NCBI GenBank assembly: GCA_964652195.1
Contig: CAZZBB010000072.1
Coordinates: forward strand, 21,126-85,125
DNA from: MSPOR6 sp964652195
GTDB lineage: Bacteria; Poribacteria; WGA-4E; WGA-3G
Length of the DNA stretch: 64,000 nt
Direction of reading: 5' to 3'
Position numbers and translations under genes: made by a program. Below, piece after piece: positions 45,391-53,624 of this stretch. The notes beneath the pieces were generated by a model. That model had not been told where the DNA came from. It ran no database searches and saw only the letters and a list, made by a program, of their open reading frames with translations. The number at the start of each line of letters is the position of its first letter. Position 1 is the first letter of the stretch.

Positions 45391-47457
45391 ATGAATGACT
45401 CCCCCAAACATACTAATCGACTAATTAATGAAACGAGTCCTTATCTACTTCAACATGCGCATAATCCAGTGGACTGGTATCCGTGGGGTGAAGAGGCATT
45501 GGAACATGCAAAAAAAGAGAATAAACCTATATTGCTTAGTATCGGATATTCTGCATGTCATTGGTGTCACGTTATGGAGCGGGAATCCTTTGAAAATGAA
45601 GAAATAGCAGACATTATGAATAGTCTGTTTGTAAACATAAAGGTGGACAGAGAAGAACGACCTGATTTAGATGAAATCTATATGAATGCTGTTCAAATTA
45701 TGACCCAACATGGGGGTTGGCCTATGACGGTTTTCCTAACTCCAGATTTAAAACCGTTCTATGGTGGAACCTACTATCCGCCTACAGATAGTTATGGAAG
45801 ACCTGGATTCCCTAAGGTTATGCATGCTGTGGCAGAAGCATTCAATGAGAAGAACACACAAGTCTTGGAACAAGCGGACCAACTTACTACTCAACTCAGT
45901 CGGATGAGTCATCTTGTTGATCCACAAGAACATGAACTGTCAGAAGAACTGATGACAAAAGCATTTCAAGACTACCGATCACGATTCGATTCACATTACG
46001 GTGGTTTTGGAAATGCGCCTAAATTTCCACCAAGTATGGGGTTACCTTTTCTTTTACGTTATTGGCATCATAGTGGTAATGCAAATGCATTAGAAATGGT
46101 TGAACTCACATTACAAAAGATGGCTCGTGGTGGAATGTATGACCAACTCGGTGGTGGTTTTCATAGATATTCTACTGATGAAAAATGGCTTGTACCACAT
46201 TTTGAAAAAATGCTGTATGACAATGCATTACTTGTCGTGGCATATTTTGAATCGTACCAAGCAACACAAAATATCTTTTATCGTGATATTGCTACCGATA
46301 CGTTGGATTATGTTTTACGAGAAATGTATGATGAAGAGAATGGTGGGTTTTATTCTACCCAAGATGCAGATAGTGAAGGTGTTGAAGGAAAGTTTTTTGT
46401 ATGGGAACCCAATGATGTAGAAGATGTGATTGGTGAAGAAAATGCAAAGATCTTCTGTGAGTATTATGATATTACACCCCATGGGAATTTTGAAGGTGAA
46501 AACATACTTCATATTCAAACACCACAAGATGTCTTTGCTCGAAAGATTGGTATGGATCAGCAGGAATTGGAAAACCTCCTTTCTACCTCACGAAAGAAAC
46601 TATTCGAAGAAAGAGAGAAACGGATTAAACCCGGACTTGATGACAAAATTCTTACGAGCTGGAACGGTATCATGATACGTGGAATGGCTATGGGTTATCA
46701 ACTGACTGGTAAATCTGACTATCTTACTGCATGTGAGAAATCTGCTGAATTTGTCCTAACAACCCTTTCACAAGATAATGGTTTACTTTTACGGACATAC
46801 CGATCAGGAAAAAGTCATCTCAATGCTTATCTGGAGGATTATTCCTATTTTATTTCAGGATTGATTGCTCTATATGAAGCAAGTTTTGACTCCAGATGGC
46901 TTAGGGAAGCAGAACGACTTGCTAATATTATGATTGATCAGTTTGGAGATGAGAATGGAGATGGATTCTTCTTCACAGGAAAAGCACATGAAGCTCTGAT
47001 TGTCCAATCTAAATCGGCTTATGATGGTGCAACACCTTCAGGAGCATCTATGGCAATACATGGTTTGCTACGACTTGCTAAACACCTGGATAACCCTGTT
47101 TTTCACGAGACGGCTGTTGACACCTTGAAACTTTACTTCAACCAGATGGAATCAATGCCTTCAGGTTCAGGACAACTCTTATGTGAATTATCTTTTTTAC
47201 TGTCTACACCAAAAGAGATTGCAATTATTGGTGAGATAGATAATAAAAAAACAGAGGAAATGTTGACAGCATTACATAATATATACATACCAAACAAGAT
47301 AGTGGGTTTAAGTGAACCTTCTGATAAGGATAGATTACCTCTATTGACAAATAAACCTCGGGTAAATGGAAACTCTACAGTATATGTATGTGAGAATTTC
47401 GCTTGTCAAACGCCTACATCCGATGTTGAAGAATTTGTTGAGTTGTTAAAGTCATGA
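45391..47457 (+). CDS. Thioredoxin-domain/six-hairpin glycosidase-like protein (DUF255, YyaL/SSP411 family)
   Basis: About 688 residues. The N-terminal thioredoxin-like domain has NRLINETSPYLLQHAHNPVD, YSACHWCHVMERESF (C-x-x-C) and DREERPDLD. The C-terminal two thirds has (alpha/alpha)6-barrel blocks such as YGGFGNAPKFP, YDQLGGGFHRYSTD and DDKILTSWNGIMIRGMA. This is the YyaL/spermatogenesis-associated-20 family, whose reaction is not established. The frame is open from 45322, but the ATG at 45391 is preceded by GGAGAAAC and matches the conserved family start. Confidence 0.88.
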   Translation: MNDSPKHTNRLINETSPYLLQHAHNPVDWYPWGEEALEHAKKENKPILLSIGYSACHWCHVMERESFENEEIADIMNSLFVNIKVDREERPDLDEIYMNAVQIMTQHGGWPMTVFLTPDLKPFYGGTYYPPTDSYGRPGFPKVMHAVAEAFNEKNTQVLEQADQLTTQLSRMSHLVDPQEHELSEELMTKAFQDYRSRFDSHYGGFGNAPKFPPSMGLPFLLRYWHHSGNANALEMVELTLQKMARGGMYDQLGGGFHRYSTDEKWLVPHFEKMLYDNALLVVAYFESYQATQNIFYRDIATDTLDYVLREMYDEENGGFYSTQDADSEGVEGKFFVWEPNDVEDVIGEENAKIFCEYYDITPHGNFEGENILHIQTPQDVFARKIGMDQQELENLLSTSRKKLFEEREKRIKPGLDDKILTSWNGIMIRGMAMGYQLTGKSDYLTACEKSAEFVLTTLSQDNGLLLRTYRSGKSHLNAYLEDYSYFISGLIALYEASFDSRWLREAERLANIMIDQFGDENGDGFFFTGKAHEALIVQSKSAYDGATPSGASMAIHGLLRLAKHLDNPVFHETAVDTLKLYFNQMESMPSGSGQLLCELSFLLSTPKEIAIIGEIDNKKTEEMLTALHNIYIPNKIVGLSEPSDKDRLPLLTNKPRVNGNSTVYVCENFACQTPTSDVEEFVELLKS

Positions 47458-47460
47458 GAT

Positions 47461-47715
47461 ATGAGGTGCAATTTGAGTCTATCAATTAAGATGAAGAATA
47501 TTGGGAAATTGTTTTGGGAATTGGTAGAATTTCTTGATAGTTATGAATACCGTTTTGAAAGTATTGTAGAAACAATTTTCAATCGAAGTAAACGCAGAAC
47601 AGAAACCTATAAATCTAAAAAGAGGGTACATAATCAACCTGACATATTTAAGAAACTACCTCAAAGTAATACAATATATTTTAAACAGGACTTACGCAAA
47701 ATCCATTTTTATTGA
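47461..47715 (+). CDS. Doubtful small reading frame truncated by an insertion-sequence remnant
   Basis: An 84-codon frame begins 3 nt after the previous stop. It is Lys/Arg/Phe-rich and unlike any family I know. Its last nine codons lie inside the terminal repeat and coding tail of the transposase relic, so whatever was here originally is cut at about 47687. It could be the stump of a gene or a chance frame. Confidence 0.3.
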   Translation: MRCNLSLSIKMKNIGKLFWELVEFLDSYEYRFESIVETIFNRSKRRTETYKSKKRVHNQPDIFKKLPQSNTIYFKQDLRKIHFY

Positions 47716-47945
47716 AGAAGTTTTAAGTTGGTGCCGTGGGTATTCAGCAAGCATTCCATATTTAACTTCATAGAGTGTTTGACCGGTTTTTTGTGCTTGA
47801 CGCATCAGGCGAACCCAAGCGAGAAAGGCACATGCGATGTGATTACGCACAATCCGTGCTAAACGACACTGACATTTTTCAAGTCCCGTCAATTGTTTGG
47901 TTTCACGGTGAAATTGTTCAATACGGGCAGGTTTCTGGTAAAGTC
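47688..47945 (-). pseudogene. C-terminal fragment of an IS transposase plus its terminal repeat
   Basis: The minus-strand translation KPARIEQFHRETKQLTGLEK continues to CQCRLARIVRNHIACAFLAW and ends MDFA at a stop lying inside the terminal repeat. The H-R-E-x-K-Q and RNHI blocks are typical of the C-terminal part of IS4-superfamily DDE transposases. The catalytic N-terminal two thirds is gone. The outer boundary is GGACTTACGCA (47688-47698), the same terminal sequence as in the small element at 48675-48766. Confidence 0.75.
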
Positions 47946-48045
47946 AAAACCTATTTTAGATTTAAAAAAGGATGTAGACTTAATCGGAAACCATTGTGGA
48001 ACAATGACCAGATCCTAATATCTCAAAAAGGGAGAAACAGAAAAA

Positions 48046-48663
48046 ATGAGTGAAGCAACTGCACACCAACTTACAGCACCTGGTGCTGGCACAAATGGAC
48101 TCGCATGGGATGGAACATCACTTTGGAGTGTTGAAGGGGTTGGACCCATCCACAAAATCAACCCTGAAACCGGCGAGGTTGAACTATCGCTTTCGCCTGC
48201 CTACCCGGGGGGTGCTGGTATAGAATGGGACGGCGAGCATCTCTGGTATAACAGTATCTGGCAACAAACCTTCTACAAACTTACAATTCCCGACCTGGAA
48301 GTCGTTACGACATTTAAATCGCCTGGAGAAGGACCGCACGGATTGGCATGGAATGGCGAGCATCTCTGGAGCGTTGACATGAACACGGGGCGGTTTATCA
48401 AACAGTGCCCTGACACTGGCGAAATCCTCGCTGAACTCCAGACACCCGGTGGTCGTGCACACGGACTCGCATGGGATGGCGAGGCACTTTGGAACGCTGA
48501 TACGAACGACCATGTCGTTTATCGAATCGATCCTGAATCCGGTGAAGTCCTCAATTCGGTTTCATGTCCAAGTGAACCGCATGGACTGACTTGGGATGGC
48601 ACGGCGTTATGGTATGGCGAAGATAAAGCAAAAACAATCCATAGACTTAGTGTATCTGAGTAG
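48046..48663 (+). CDS. Beta-propeller protein (glutamine cyclotransferase / SMP-30-like repeats)
   Basis: The 205-residue protein is made of about five repeats with the pattern hGLAWDGxxLWxx...I(x)xhxPxTGEV, for example NGLAWDGTSLWSVEG, AHGLAWDGEALWNADT and PHGLTWDGTALWYGED. This is a beta-propeller blade pattern seen in glutaminyl-peptide cyclotransferase-like and SMP-30-like proteins. No signal peptide. The base composition is clearly more GC-rich than that of neighbouring genes, and it lies between two copies of the GGACTTACGCA terminal repeat in inverted orientation, suggesting recent acquisition. Confidence 0.7.
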   Translation: MSEATAHQLTAPGAGTNGLAWDGTSLWSVEGVGPIHKINPETGEVELSLSPAYPGGAGIEWDGEHLWYNSIWQQTFYKLTIPDLEVVTTFKSPGEGPHGLAWNGEHLWSVDMNTGRFIKQCPDTGEILAELQTPGGRAHGLAWDGEALWNADTNDHVVYRIDPESGEVLNSVSCPSEPHGLTWDGTALWYGEDKAKTIHRLSVSE

Positions 48664-48674
48664 ATAGCAGGAAT

Positions 48675-48766
48675 AGGACTTACGCAATTTTCTAATGAGG
48701 ACCTACGGTCCGCACGCCGCTGGCGAGGTTTCAAACCTCACCAGCAAAGGAAGCTGCGTAAGTCCT
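48675..48766. mobile_element. MITE-like element with AGGACTTACGCA inverted ends
   Basis: AGGACTTACGCA (48675-48686) and TGCGTAAGTCCT (48755-48766) are perfect 12-bp inverted ends. The interior folds into a strong hairpin (GCTGGCGAGGTTT with AAACCTCACCAGC). Its ends match the transposase relic at 47688, so that IS probably mobilised it. Confidence 0.8.
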
Positions 48767-48815
48767 GTTAAAAAGTTAATTTAAATAGAGGATTGATATA
48801 AGTCAATTTTCAAGA

Positions 48816-49625
48816 TTATAATAAGACGACAAGGTCTTGCTTGACGATATCTTTTGTATGTGTAATATCAGCCTGAGCAATTAACTCCTGTGTTTCAGGT
48901 GCTAACCTTCCTCTCAGTTCTTCAGGAATCCGACTTTCTCCACGGTCTTGGGGTCTATAACGTAAAACAAGAAAACATCTATTTCTATCTTTAGGTTTCC
49001 ACGGCAATGCCCCATGAGTCAACAACTCAGAGATGATTAAAATATCACCTGCTTTTGGTGTGATATTCACAACCCCTAAAGGAATATTATTGTAATCCTC
49101 TATAGTTCCGTTATTGAAAATATCTTCCGGTCGATCATATTCTGCCTTGTGTGAACCTGGAACAACTAATAGTCCTCCATCCCCAGGATTCACATCAGTT
49201 AGGTATGGAAAGACCACGAAATCATCACAATATATTTTTCCATTTCGATTCTCAAAACAGTTGCTGTCTCTACCAAAATCTTCACGTGCACAATGAAGAT
49301 GTAGAGGATCACCACCTTCTGGGACACCAATTCTATCAGCAATCATTGTACCCCGCATAAGTTGCGGTTTATTATCTGTTAGTTCCTTAATAATTTGCCA
49401 AGATGCTGGATGCATTGCTAATGCTTCCAATGCTCTTGAGAATGCAACACCGTTTGGTAAGTGTTTACCACTTGAGTCAAATCCAGTAGGAAGTTCTTCT
49501 GTAGGTGTATTGATGTAATTCTCCGCTGCTTCTTGTGCTGCTTTTAAATCATTTCCTTGTATTGCATTCTCAAGATGAAGATATCCGGTCACATCAAATA
49601 GATAACGTTGTTCTGGTGTCATCAT
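48816..49625 (-). CDS. Phytanoyl-CoA dioxygenase (PhyH)-family oxygenase
   Basis: The 269-residue protein has the PhyH N-terminal FDVTGYLHLENAI, a metal-motif region LHLHCARED, VNPGDGGLLVVPGSHKAEYD and a distal His in LTHGALPW followed by the Arg-bearing RCFLVLRYRP. It is only distantly like the PhyH gene at 6430. It lies 14 bp downstream of the enolase-superfamily gene on the same strand, so the two probably act in one catabolic or tailoring pathway. Substrate unknown. Confidence 0.85.
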   Translation of the reverse strand: MMTPEQRYLFDVTGYLHLENAIQGNDLKAAQEAAENYINTPTEELPTGFDSSGKHLPNGVAFSRALEALAMHPASWQIIKELTDNKPQLMRGTMIADRIGVPEGGDPLHLHCAREDFGRDSNCFENRNGKIYCDDFVVFPYLTDVNPGDGGLLVVPGSHKAEYDRPEDIFNNGTIEDYNNIPLGVVNITPKAGDILIISELLTHGALPWKPKDRNRCFLVLRYRPQDRGESRIPEELRGRLAPETQELIAQADITHTKDIVKQDLVVLL

Positions 49626-49639
49626 GTGGTTTATTCCTT

Positions 49640-50914
49640 CTATAGATGTTCAAATTCAGTTTCCCAAATCGGAAAATCTTTTGTTTCTAATTGTTTATAA
49701 AGATCATCAAACTCAGTAGAACCATCATCTTCCCATTCATCAAGGCGAACACTGGGAACATACGATTCATCTACACCTTGTTTCATCAGTCGTTCAGCTT
49801 GTTGTAGGTTTCGATAATAGTGTTTTGTTCCATCTGGGAAAGATACAATTGAGATGTGGCGATTCCATTTGGGTTCGGGGGTGTGAGTGTACCGTTTCAA
49901 TGCGTCTTCATCTAATTCTATTCCTAAGCCGGGACCATCTGGTACCTGCATGAAACCGCGCTGAGTTTTATGTGGTGAAACAATCAGGTCATCTTCATAC
50001 GCATGACTTGCAGTTACCCCAGGGAGTGTTGCTGTTGGAATTACAGCTCCCAAATGACATGCAAAAGCTGTAGTGATTCCTGTACCCACATATTGTAAGA
50101 GAATGGGTGTGTTGGCTGCAGCGAATGTCCAACCCGATGCAAGGGCACTCTTGATAGTTTCATGACTACATAATGCTCCGTCAAAGTCTCCTGCTCGGAG
50201 TCCTAACCAAGGACCAGATGGTTGCCGAGATGCACCTTCACGAATTACACTCACACCATGCAAATAAAATGGTATTTGTACTTCTTTATGTAATCTACGC
50301 CATCCTTCTACATCATAAGCAAAAATCGGTTCTTCAATACCTTTAACAACAGGGATCTTTTCCAGTTCCTTAAGGATAGGTAAGGCTTTTTCAACATTAA
50401 TCAATGATCCGTTAAAATCGAATTCCACACGAAAATCTGATGGTGCTACCTTCTGAATTGCTTCTGCCTGCTCAATTACATCAAAGAAAGCACGTGCTTT
50501 ACATTTCAATCCTCGAAACCCGCGTTCAACTGCTACTTGTACTTCATCTGCAGTATCTTCTGGAGACATACAAGGCATCCACCAACCCATTGAAACCCAG
50601 TCTCTTACCTGCTGACCCATCAGCTTCCAAGCAGGTAAACCAAGATGTTTACCCATTAGGTCATAACAAGCCATATCCAAATTGAACCTACCATTACCCA
50701 TCACATGGTCAAATGGATTGGTGCCAATATAGGAGTCCAGAAGGTCCTGATCAAACGGTAATCCTGGATTTTCACCTATACCAATCAATCCATTATCCGT
50801 GTGGAATTTATATACTGTCACCATTTCTGTCATGGCAAAGTGATAATATCTTTTACGGATACGTTGTTCGTATGGTACACGTAATGGAATTACATCAATA
50901 TGTGTGATTTTCAT
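49640..50914 (-). CDS. Enolase-superfamily protein (mandelate racemase / muconate lactonizing group)
   Basis: The 424-residue protein has the N-terminal capping domain (KITHIDVIPLRVPYEQRIRK) and a barrel with the K-x-K site in RGLKCKARAFFD, first metal ligand in VEFDFNGSL and second in KGIEEPIFA. These are the superfamily's catalytic Lys and Asp/Glu ligands. Members abstract a proton next to a carboxylate, often dehydrating sugar acids. Pairing with a PhyH oxygenase and the altronate-dehydratase-like gene elsewhere in the window fits sugar-acid use. Confidence 0.87.
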   Translation of the reverse strand: MKITHIDVIPLRVPYEQRIRKRYYHFAMTEMVTVYKFHTDNGLIGIGENPGLPFDQDLLDSYIGTNPFDHVMGNGRFNLDMACYDLMGKHLGLPAWKLMGQQVRDWVSMGWWMPCMSPEDTADEVQVAVERGFRGLKCKARAFFDVIEQAEAIQKVAPSDFRVEFDFNGSLINVEKALPILKELEKIPVVKGIEEPIFAYDVEGWRRLHKEVQIPFYLHGVSVIREGASRQPSGPWLGLRAGDFDGALCSHETIKSALASGWTFAAANTPILLQYVGTGITTAFACHLGAVIPTATLPGVTASHAYEDDLIVSPHKTQRGFMQVPDGPGLGIELDEDALKRYTHTPEPKWNRHISIVSFPDGTKHYYRNLQQAERLMKQGVDESYVPSVRLDEWEDDGSTEFDDLYKQLETKDFPIWETEFEHL

Positions 50915-51068
50915 TAGAAATGAATTATAGATATGCTGATATTTCTTAGAGTAGTGTTTAACCTACTAACAATCAGCACTTAGCCTTTATAGCGTTATGA
51001 AAATGTGTTATTTTTACATTTTTTTGACTTTTAATACTTTGGAAATCATCTTGATAGTAAAGCCAACG

Positions 51069-51491
51069 TTAGGAGATTATCCTATACGGTAGCATTTTAT
51101 CAAATCTACTATGTATTTTCAAATACTTCTCTTCACAAACATTCGGAGAATAACAACACAAAGATGTTTTGGCTTTCATTGATCTGAAATGTCTAACATC
51201 ATCGTTATGTCCAGATAATGTTGTAATCAGTTTACCATTTTTTAAATTCCACAAGAAGATATCATCTGACGAAAAATTTTGACCTACTCCACATGCGATT
51301 ATTTTTCCATCTGGACTGATACTCATACTATAAACATGCGATCCATGACCCATGAGTGTATTCTTCAATTCTCTTGAAGATGTATCCCATACATAAACAA
51401 CACCTAAACTTCCAGCTGCTATGAGATTTCCATCCGGACTGTAGACAACACTTGTATAATTTCGCCGAATATTCATTAGAACATATCTCAT
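51069..51491 (-). CDS. Short WD40-repeat protein, probably a fragment
   Basis: The 140-residue product has two WD40 blades: VVYSPDGNLIAAGSLGVVYVWD and VYSMSISPDGKIIACGVGQN...IFLWNLKNGKLITTLSGHNDDV. A full propeller needs about seven blades. After the second blade the sequence turns into an unrelated Cys/Lys-rich tail, which suggests a deletion or frameshift. It may be the remains of a larger gene. The gap 50915-51068 holds nothing else. Confidence 0.55.
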   Translation of the reverse strand: MRYVLMNIRRNYTSVVYSPDGNLIAAGSLGVVYVWDTSSRELKNTLMGHGSHVYSMSISPDGKIIACGVGQNFSSDDIFLWNLKNGKLITTLSGHNDDVRHFRSMKAKTSLCCYSPNVCEEKYLKIHSRFDKMLPYRIIS

Positions 51492-51632
51492 AAATCATTT
51501 ATTTGGGATTCTTTGATCTTGCCCATATATTCCAGATTGAAACAACGGACGGGGAGACCCCGTCCCTACGAAGAGAAATTATATCTGTACGGAAATTTCG
51601 TATTTTTGAGATATACTGTATTTGGTATTCAT

Positions 51633-51857
51633 TATACCATTTCTAAATGATGATTGCTCATTACTGATTGAAAAAACCCCTAAAGAATCAAGGAATCAAG
51701 GAATCAAGGAATCAACGGTATGAATCATGGCGAATGCCATACGCGCATTCGTCTTTAGTCATTCACCGGGTATGAATGCCTTATGGCATTCCCCGCCCCT
51801 TATCAGGGGGACTACTAAGAGTGCTCGTAATGTGAACTATTTAAATAGAAATGGTAT
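51633..51857. mobile_element. MITE-like element (TAATACCATTTCT family) carrying hairpin repeats, copy D
   Basis: ATACCATTTCT (near 51634-51644) and AGAAATGGTAT (51847-51857) are inverted ends. Inside are four tandem AATCAAGG-type units, palindromes such as GAATGCC...GGCATTC, and the complement of the 10760 block's GGCGGGGAATGCC. The right part matches element 3 at 32004. A separate palindrome, GGACGGGG...CCCCGTCC, lies at 51549-51567 just outside. Confidence 0.75.
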
Positions 51858-51931
51858 CATTTGGAGAATCTGAACAATTGTATAGCTCAGTTTTGATGGT
51901 TTCATTAGGATTGATTGGGGGTTGTGTGTGG

Positions 51932-51937
51932 TATAAT
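51932..51937 (+). promoter_or_regulatory. Putative -10 box for the WYL regulator
   Basis: TATAAT lies 41 nt before the ATG of the regulator. TTGATT (51911-51916) is the nearest -35-like hexamer but only 15 bp away, so spacing is short. The GGTATAATGG context is otherwise consensus. Confidence 0.45.
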
Positions 51938-51978
51938 GGTGATACATCAAAATATAAAACACTGTTTGGCGGTGTATT

Positions 51979-52953
51979 ATGTATCGTAAAAGACAAATGA
52001 CTCGGATTATAGAAGTTGCACATTTAATTCACAATGAACCGCGTCAATGGACACGACCTCGATTAGCAGAACACTTCGACGTCAATATAGCGACTATACA
52101 ACGTGATATAAAGCTGTTATGTGAAATGGGAATTGAGATTGTTCCACGGGGTATAGCCGGTTATGAGATAATATCCGATTTTTTCTTACCTGCTCTTGAC
52201 CTTGAATTCAATGAGGCATTGGCTCTGGTGACTGCGGCAAGTTTTTATCGTGGAACTGAAGATGAAAGATCAGTGCAGGTATTGGATCGTGCTATCGGTA
52301 AAATCACTTCCACATTACCAACTGGTACACGAGATTCACTATATCAACTTGTGCCTCTAAACGAAATACCATACAGTAAGGTTAGTATTTTCGATGAAAA
52401 ACAACCACATAAAGATGATATCTACCATGCAATAAGACAACGTCATTGTATTAACATTCAATATAATTCCTATTATAGTAGTAAAATAACTCGGCATAGA
52501 GTTTCACCTTATGCAGTGATATTCCGGAAAAATGCATGGTATTTAATTGGATGGACAGATAAACATAGAGAAGTTCGTACCTTTCGTATCAACCGTATTG
52601 AGTCATTAAGGTTTACTGAAAGGGAATATGATATTCCTGAAGATTTCTCTATACAGAAATACCTTGAGAAAAGTTGGGATATCATGACTGGTCCAGAGGT
52701 TGATGTTGAAGTTCATTTTGCTCCACGAATTGCACCTTTAATACGTGAATTAAAATGGCATCCTACGCAAAAACTTAAAAAGTTGTCTGATGGTATTTTG
52801 CAATTCCATGTTACGGTGGCAGGTTGGGAAGAAATCGGTAGATGGATTTTAGGATGGGGATCTGATGCAAAGGTAATCCAACCAACTGAATTACGAGAAT
52901 GGATATCTGATACAGCATCTAAAATGGTTGAAATGTATAAACAAAATAATTAA
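51979..52953 (+). CDS. WYL-domain transcriptional regulator (HTH-WYL-WCX)
   Basis: The 324-residue protein has an N-terminal winged helix (RPRLAEHFDVNIATIQRDIKLL, about 23-44), a WYL domain (SPYAVIFRKNAWYLIGW near residue 175) and a C-terminal WCX-like part (VDVEVHFAPRIAPLI). WYL regulators often control CRISPR-Cas and other defence genes and may bind nucleic-acid ligands (family knowledge). It is the first gene before the type I-D locus and points the same way. About 140 bp separate it from the tandem RNA elements. Confidence 0.85.
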   Translation: MYRKRQMTRIIEVAHLIHNEPRQWTRPRLAEHFDVNIATIQRDIKLLCEMGIEIVPRGIAGYEIISDFFLPALDLEFNEALALVTAASFYRGTEDERSVQVLDRAIGKITSTLPTGTRDSLYQLVPLNEIPYSKVSIFDEKQPHKDDIYHAIRQRHCINIQYNSYYSSKITRHRVSPYAVIFRKNAWYLIGWTDKHREVRTFRINRIESLRFTEREYDIPEDFSIQKYLEKSWDIMTGPEVDVEVHFAPRIAPLIRELKWHPTQKLKKLSDGILQFHVTVAGWEEIGRWILGWGSDAKVIQPTELREWISDTASKMVEMYKQNN

Positions 52954-53101
52954 TAACCTTTATTTGTCTGAACCACAGATTACGCGGATTTCACAGATTT
53001 AGAGGTATGGGTATCAAGAAATTTGTTAGAACACAGAGATAGTCAACTTAGATTAATATTTAATTTCGTATTGCAGCCTGGTATTCTTATAGTGCATTAA
53101 A

Positions 53102-53203
53102 ACAGAAAACCACCCTGAGAGGGAGTGGACAACCTATCCTCCTGGCCGGCCAAGAGGCAGCTTGGCATACGCAACAGTTTTCGGCTGCTTTTTTACTTCT
53201 GGT
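53102..53203 (+). ncRNA. Structured RNA element, tandem copy 1
   Basis: About 102 nt starting ACAGAAAACCAC. It folds as hairpin 1 (CCAC-CCT with AGGG-GTGG), hairpin 2 (CCT-TGGC with GCCA-AGG) and a 3' part AGCTTGGCATACGCAACAG followed by GGCTGCTTTTTT, a terminator-like tail. Copy 2 begins at 53209. The 3' halves are identical, whereas hairpin stems 1 and 2 differ between copies but stay paired, which supports RNA function. I do not recognise the class. Confidence 0.6.
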
Positions 53204-53208
53204 CTTCG

Positions 53209-53311
53209 ACAGAAAACCACCTCAGTGCGGAGATGGGCAACCTATTCTACTGACCGGTCAGCAGACAGCTTGGCATACGCAACAGTTTTCGGCTGCTTTT
53301 TTACTTCTGGT
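53209..53311 (+). ncRNA. Structured RNA element, tandem copy 2
   Basis: About 103 nt. Hairpin 1 is CCACCTC with GGAG-TGG; hairpin 2 is TCT-CTGAC with GTCAG-AGA. In hairpin 2, TGGC/GCCA of copy 1 has become TGAC/GTCA, a compensatory change. The last 45 nt, including the T-run, are identical to copy 1. No ribosome binding site or plausible frame accompanies it. It lies about 90 bp before the promoter of the CRISPR-like mini-array. Confidence 0.6.
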
Positions 53312-53398
53312 GTCTTTTGTAAAGTATACACTTCTTACGCTTGGTGTCAAGTTTTTTTAGGAAGGAAAGCAAACGATTCAGTATACACTATTTTATTC

Positions 53399-53427
53399 TT
53401 GCCAGAAAGAATAGGTTGTGCTATTCT
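53399..53427 (+). promoter_or_regulatory. Putative promoter of the degenerate mini-array
   Basis: TTGCCA (53399-53404), a 17-bp spacer and TATTCT (53422-53427) would start transcription near 53434, about 10 nt before the hairpin of the first degenerate repeat. Both hexamers are near consensus. Confidence 0.55.
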
Positions 53428-53429
53428 AA

Positions 53430-53528
53430 TAATAGGACAAATATCTTGAGTGCGAGATTGAAAAATATTTGCGTCATATTCGTCTTTATTATTTTTAGAA
53501 TAAGCGTCTCGAGTGCGAGATTGAAAAA
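53430..53528 (+). CRISPR. Degenerate two-repeat mini-array upstream of the cas operon (CreR-like)
   Basis: Two repeat-like cores, 53444-53464 and 53507-53527, read TCTTG/TCTCG-AGTG-CGAGA followed by TTGAAAA. The canonical repeat of the array at 63899 has TCTCG-ATTA-CGAGA then TTGAAAC. So stem, handle position and handle sequence are kept while the loop and upstream half have drifted. The spacer-like segment starts at 53465 (ATATTTGCGTCATATTC). Its first 15 nt match the cas promoter region at 53610-53624 except at position 6. Region position, single spacer and degenerate repeats are features of regulatory crRNA-like RNAs. Confidence 0.75.
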
Positions 53529-53576
53529 TATTTATACATAAATAATCCAATTCATTATTAGATTTCCTATTTTCCC

Positions 53577-53605
53577 TTGACATTGGTACTTTTACGTGTT
53601 AAAAT
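53577..53605 (+). promoter_or_regulatory. cas operon promoter
   Basis: TTGACA (53577-53582), a 17-bp spacer and TAAAAT (53600-53605) form a near-consensus sigma-70 promoter. Transcription should begin near 53612, about 46 nt before the first gene of the operon (53658). Confidence 0.78.
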
Positions 53606-53606
53606 T

Positions 53607-53624
53607 GTTATATTAGCGTCATAT
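53607..53624 (+). promoter_or_regulatory. Protospacer-like target of the mini-array, overlapping the cas transcription start
   Basis: GTT (53607-53609) fits the type I-D GTN PAM and is followed by ATATTAGCGTCATAT (53610-53624). This equals the start of the mini-array spacer at 53465 at 14 of 15 positions; the single mismatch is at seed position 6, which Cascade-type complexes leave unpaired. It lies directly after the -10 box, so a bound effector complex would block transcription. Confidence 0.72.

Noticed and set aside
51680..51720. Tandem AATCAAGG units as a CRISPR or VNTR locus
   Set aside because: Units are only about 10 bp, lie inside a MITE-like element and have no spacers.
53102..53311. 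The tandem 103-bp repeats as part of a CRISPR array or a tracrRNA
   Set aside because: The period is about 107 bp, the copies differ in half their length, no spacer pattern exists, they share no sequence with the 63899 repeat, and type I systems use no tracrRNA.
53430..53528. The mini-array as an ordinary, decayed remnant of the main array
   Set aside because: A random relic would not be expected to carry a seed match with PAM exactly at the cas transcription start, nor to keep stem pairing and handle in both copies.
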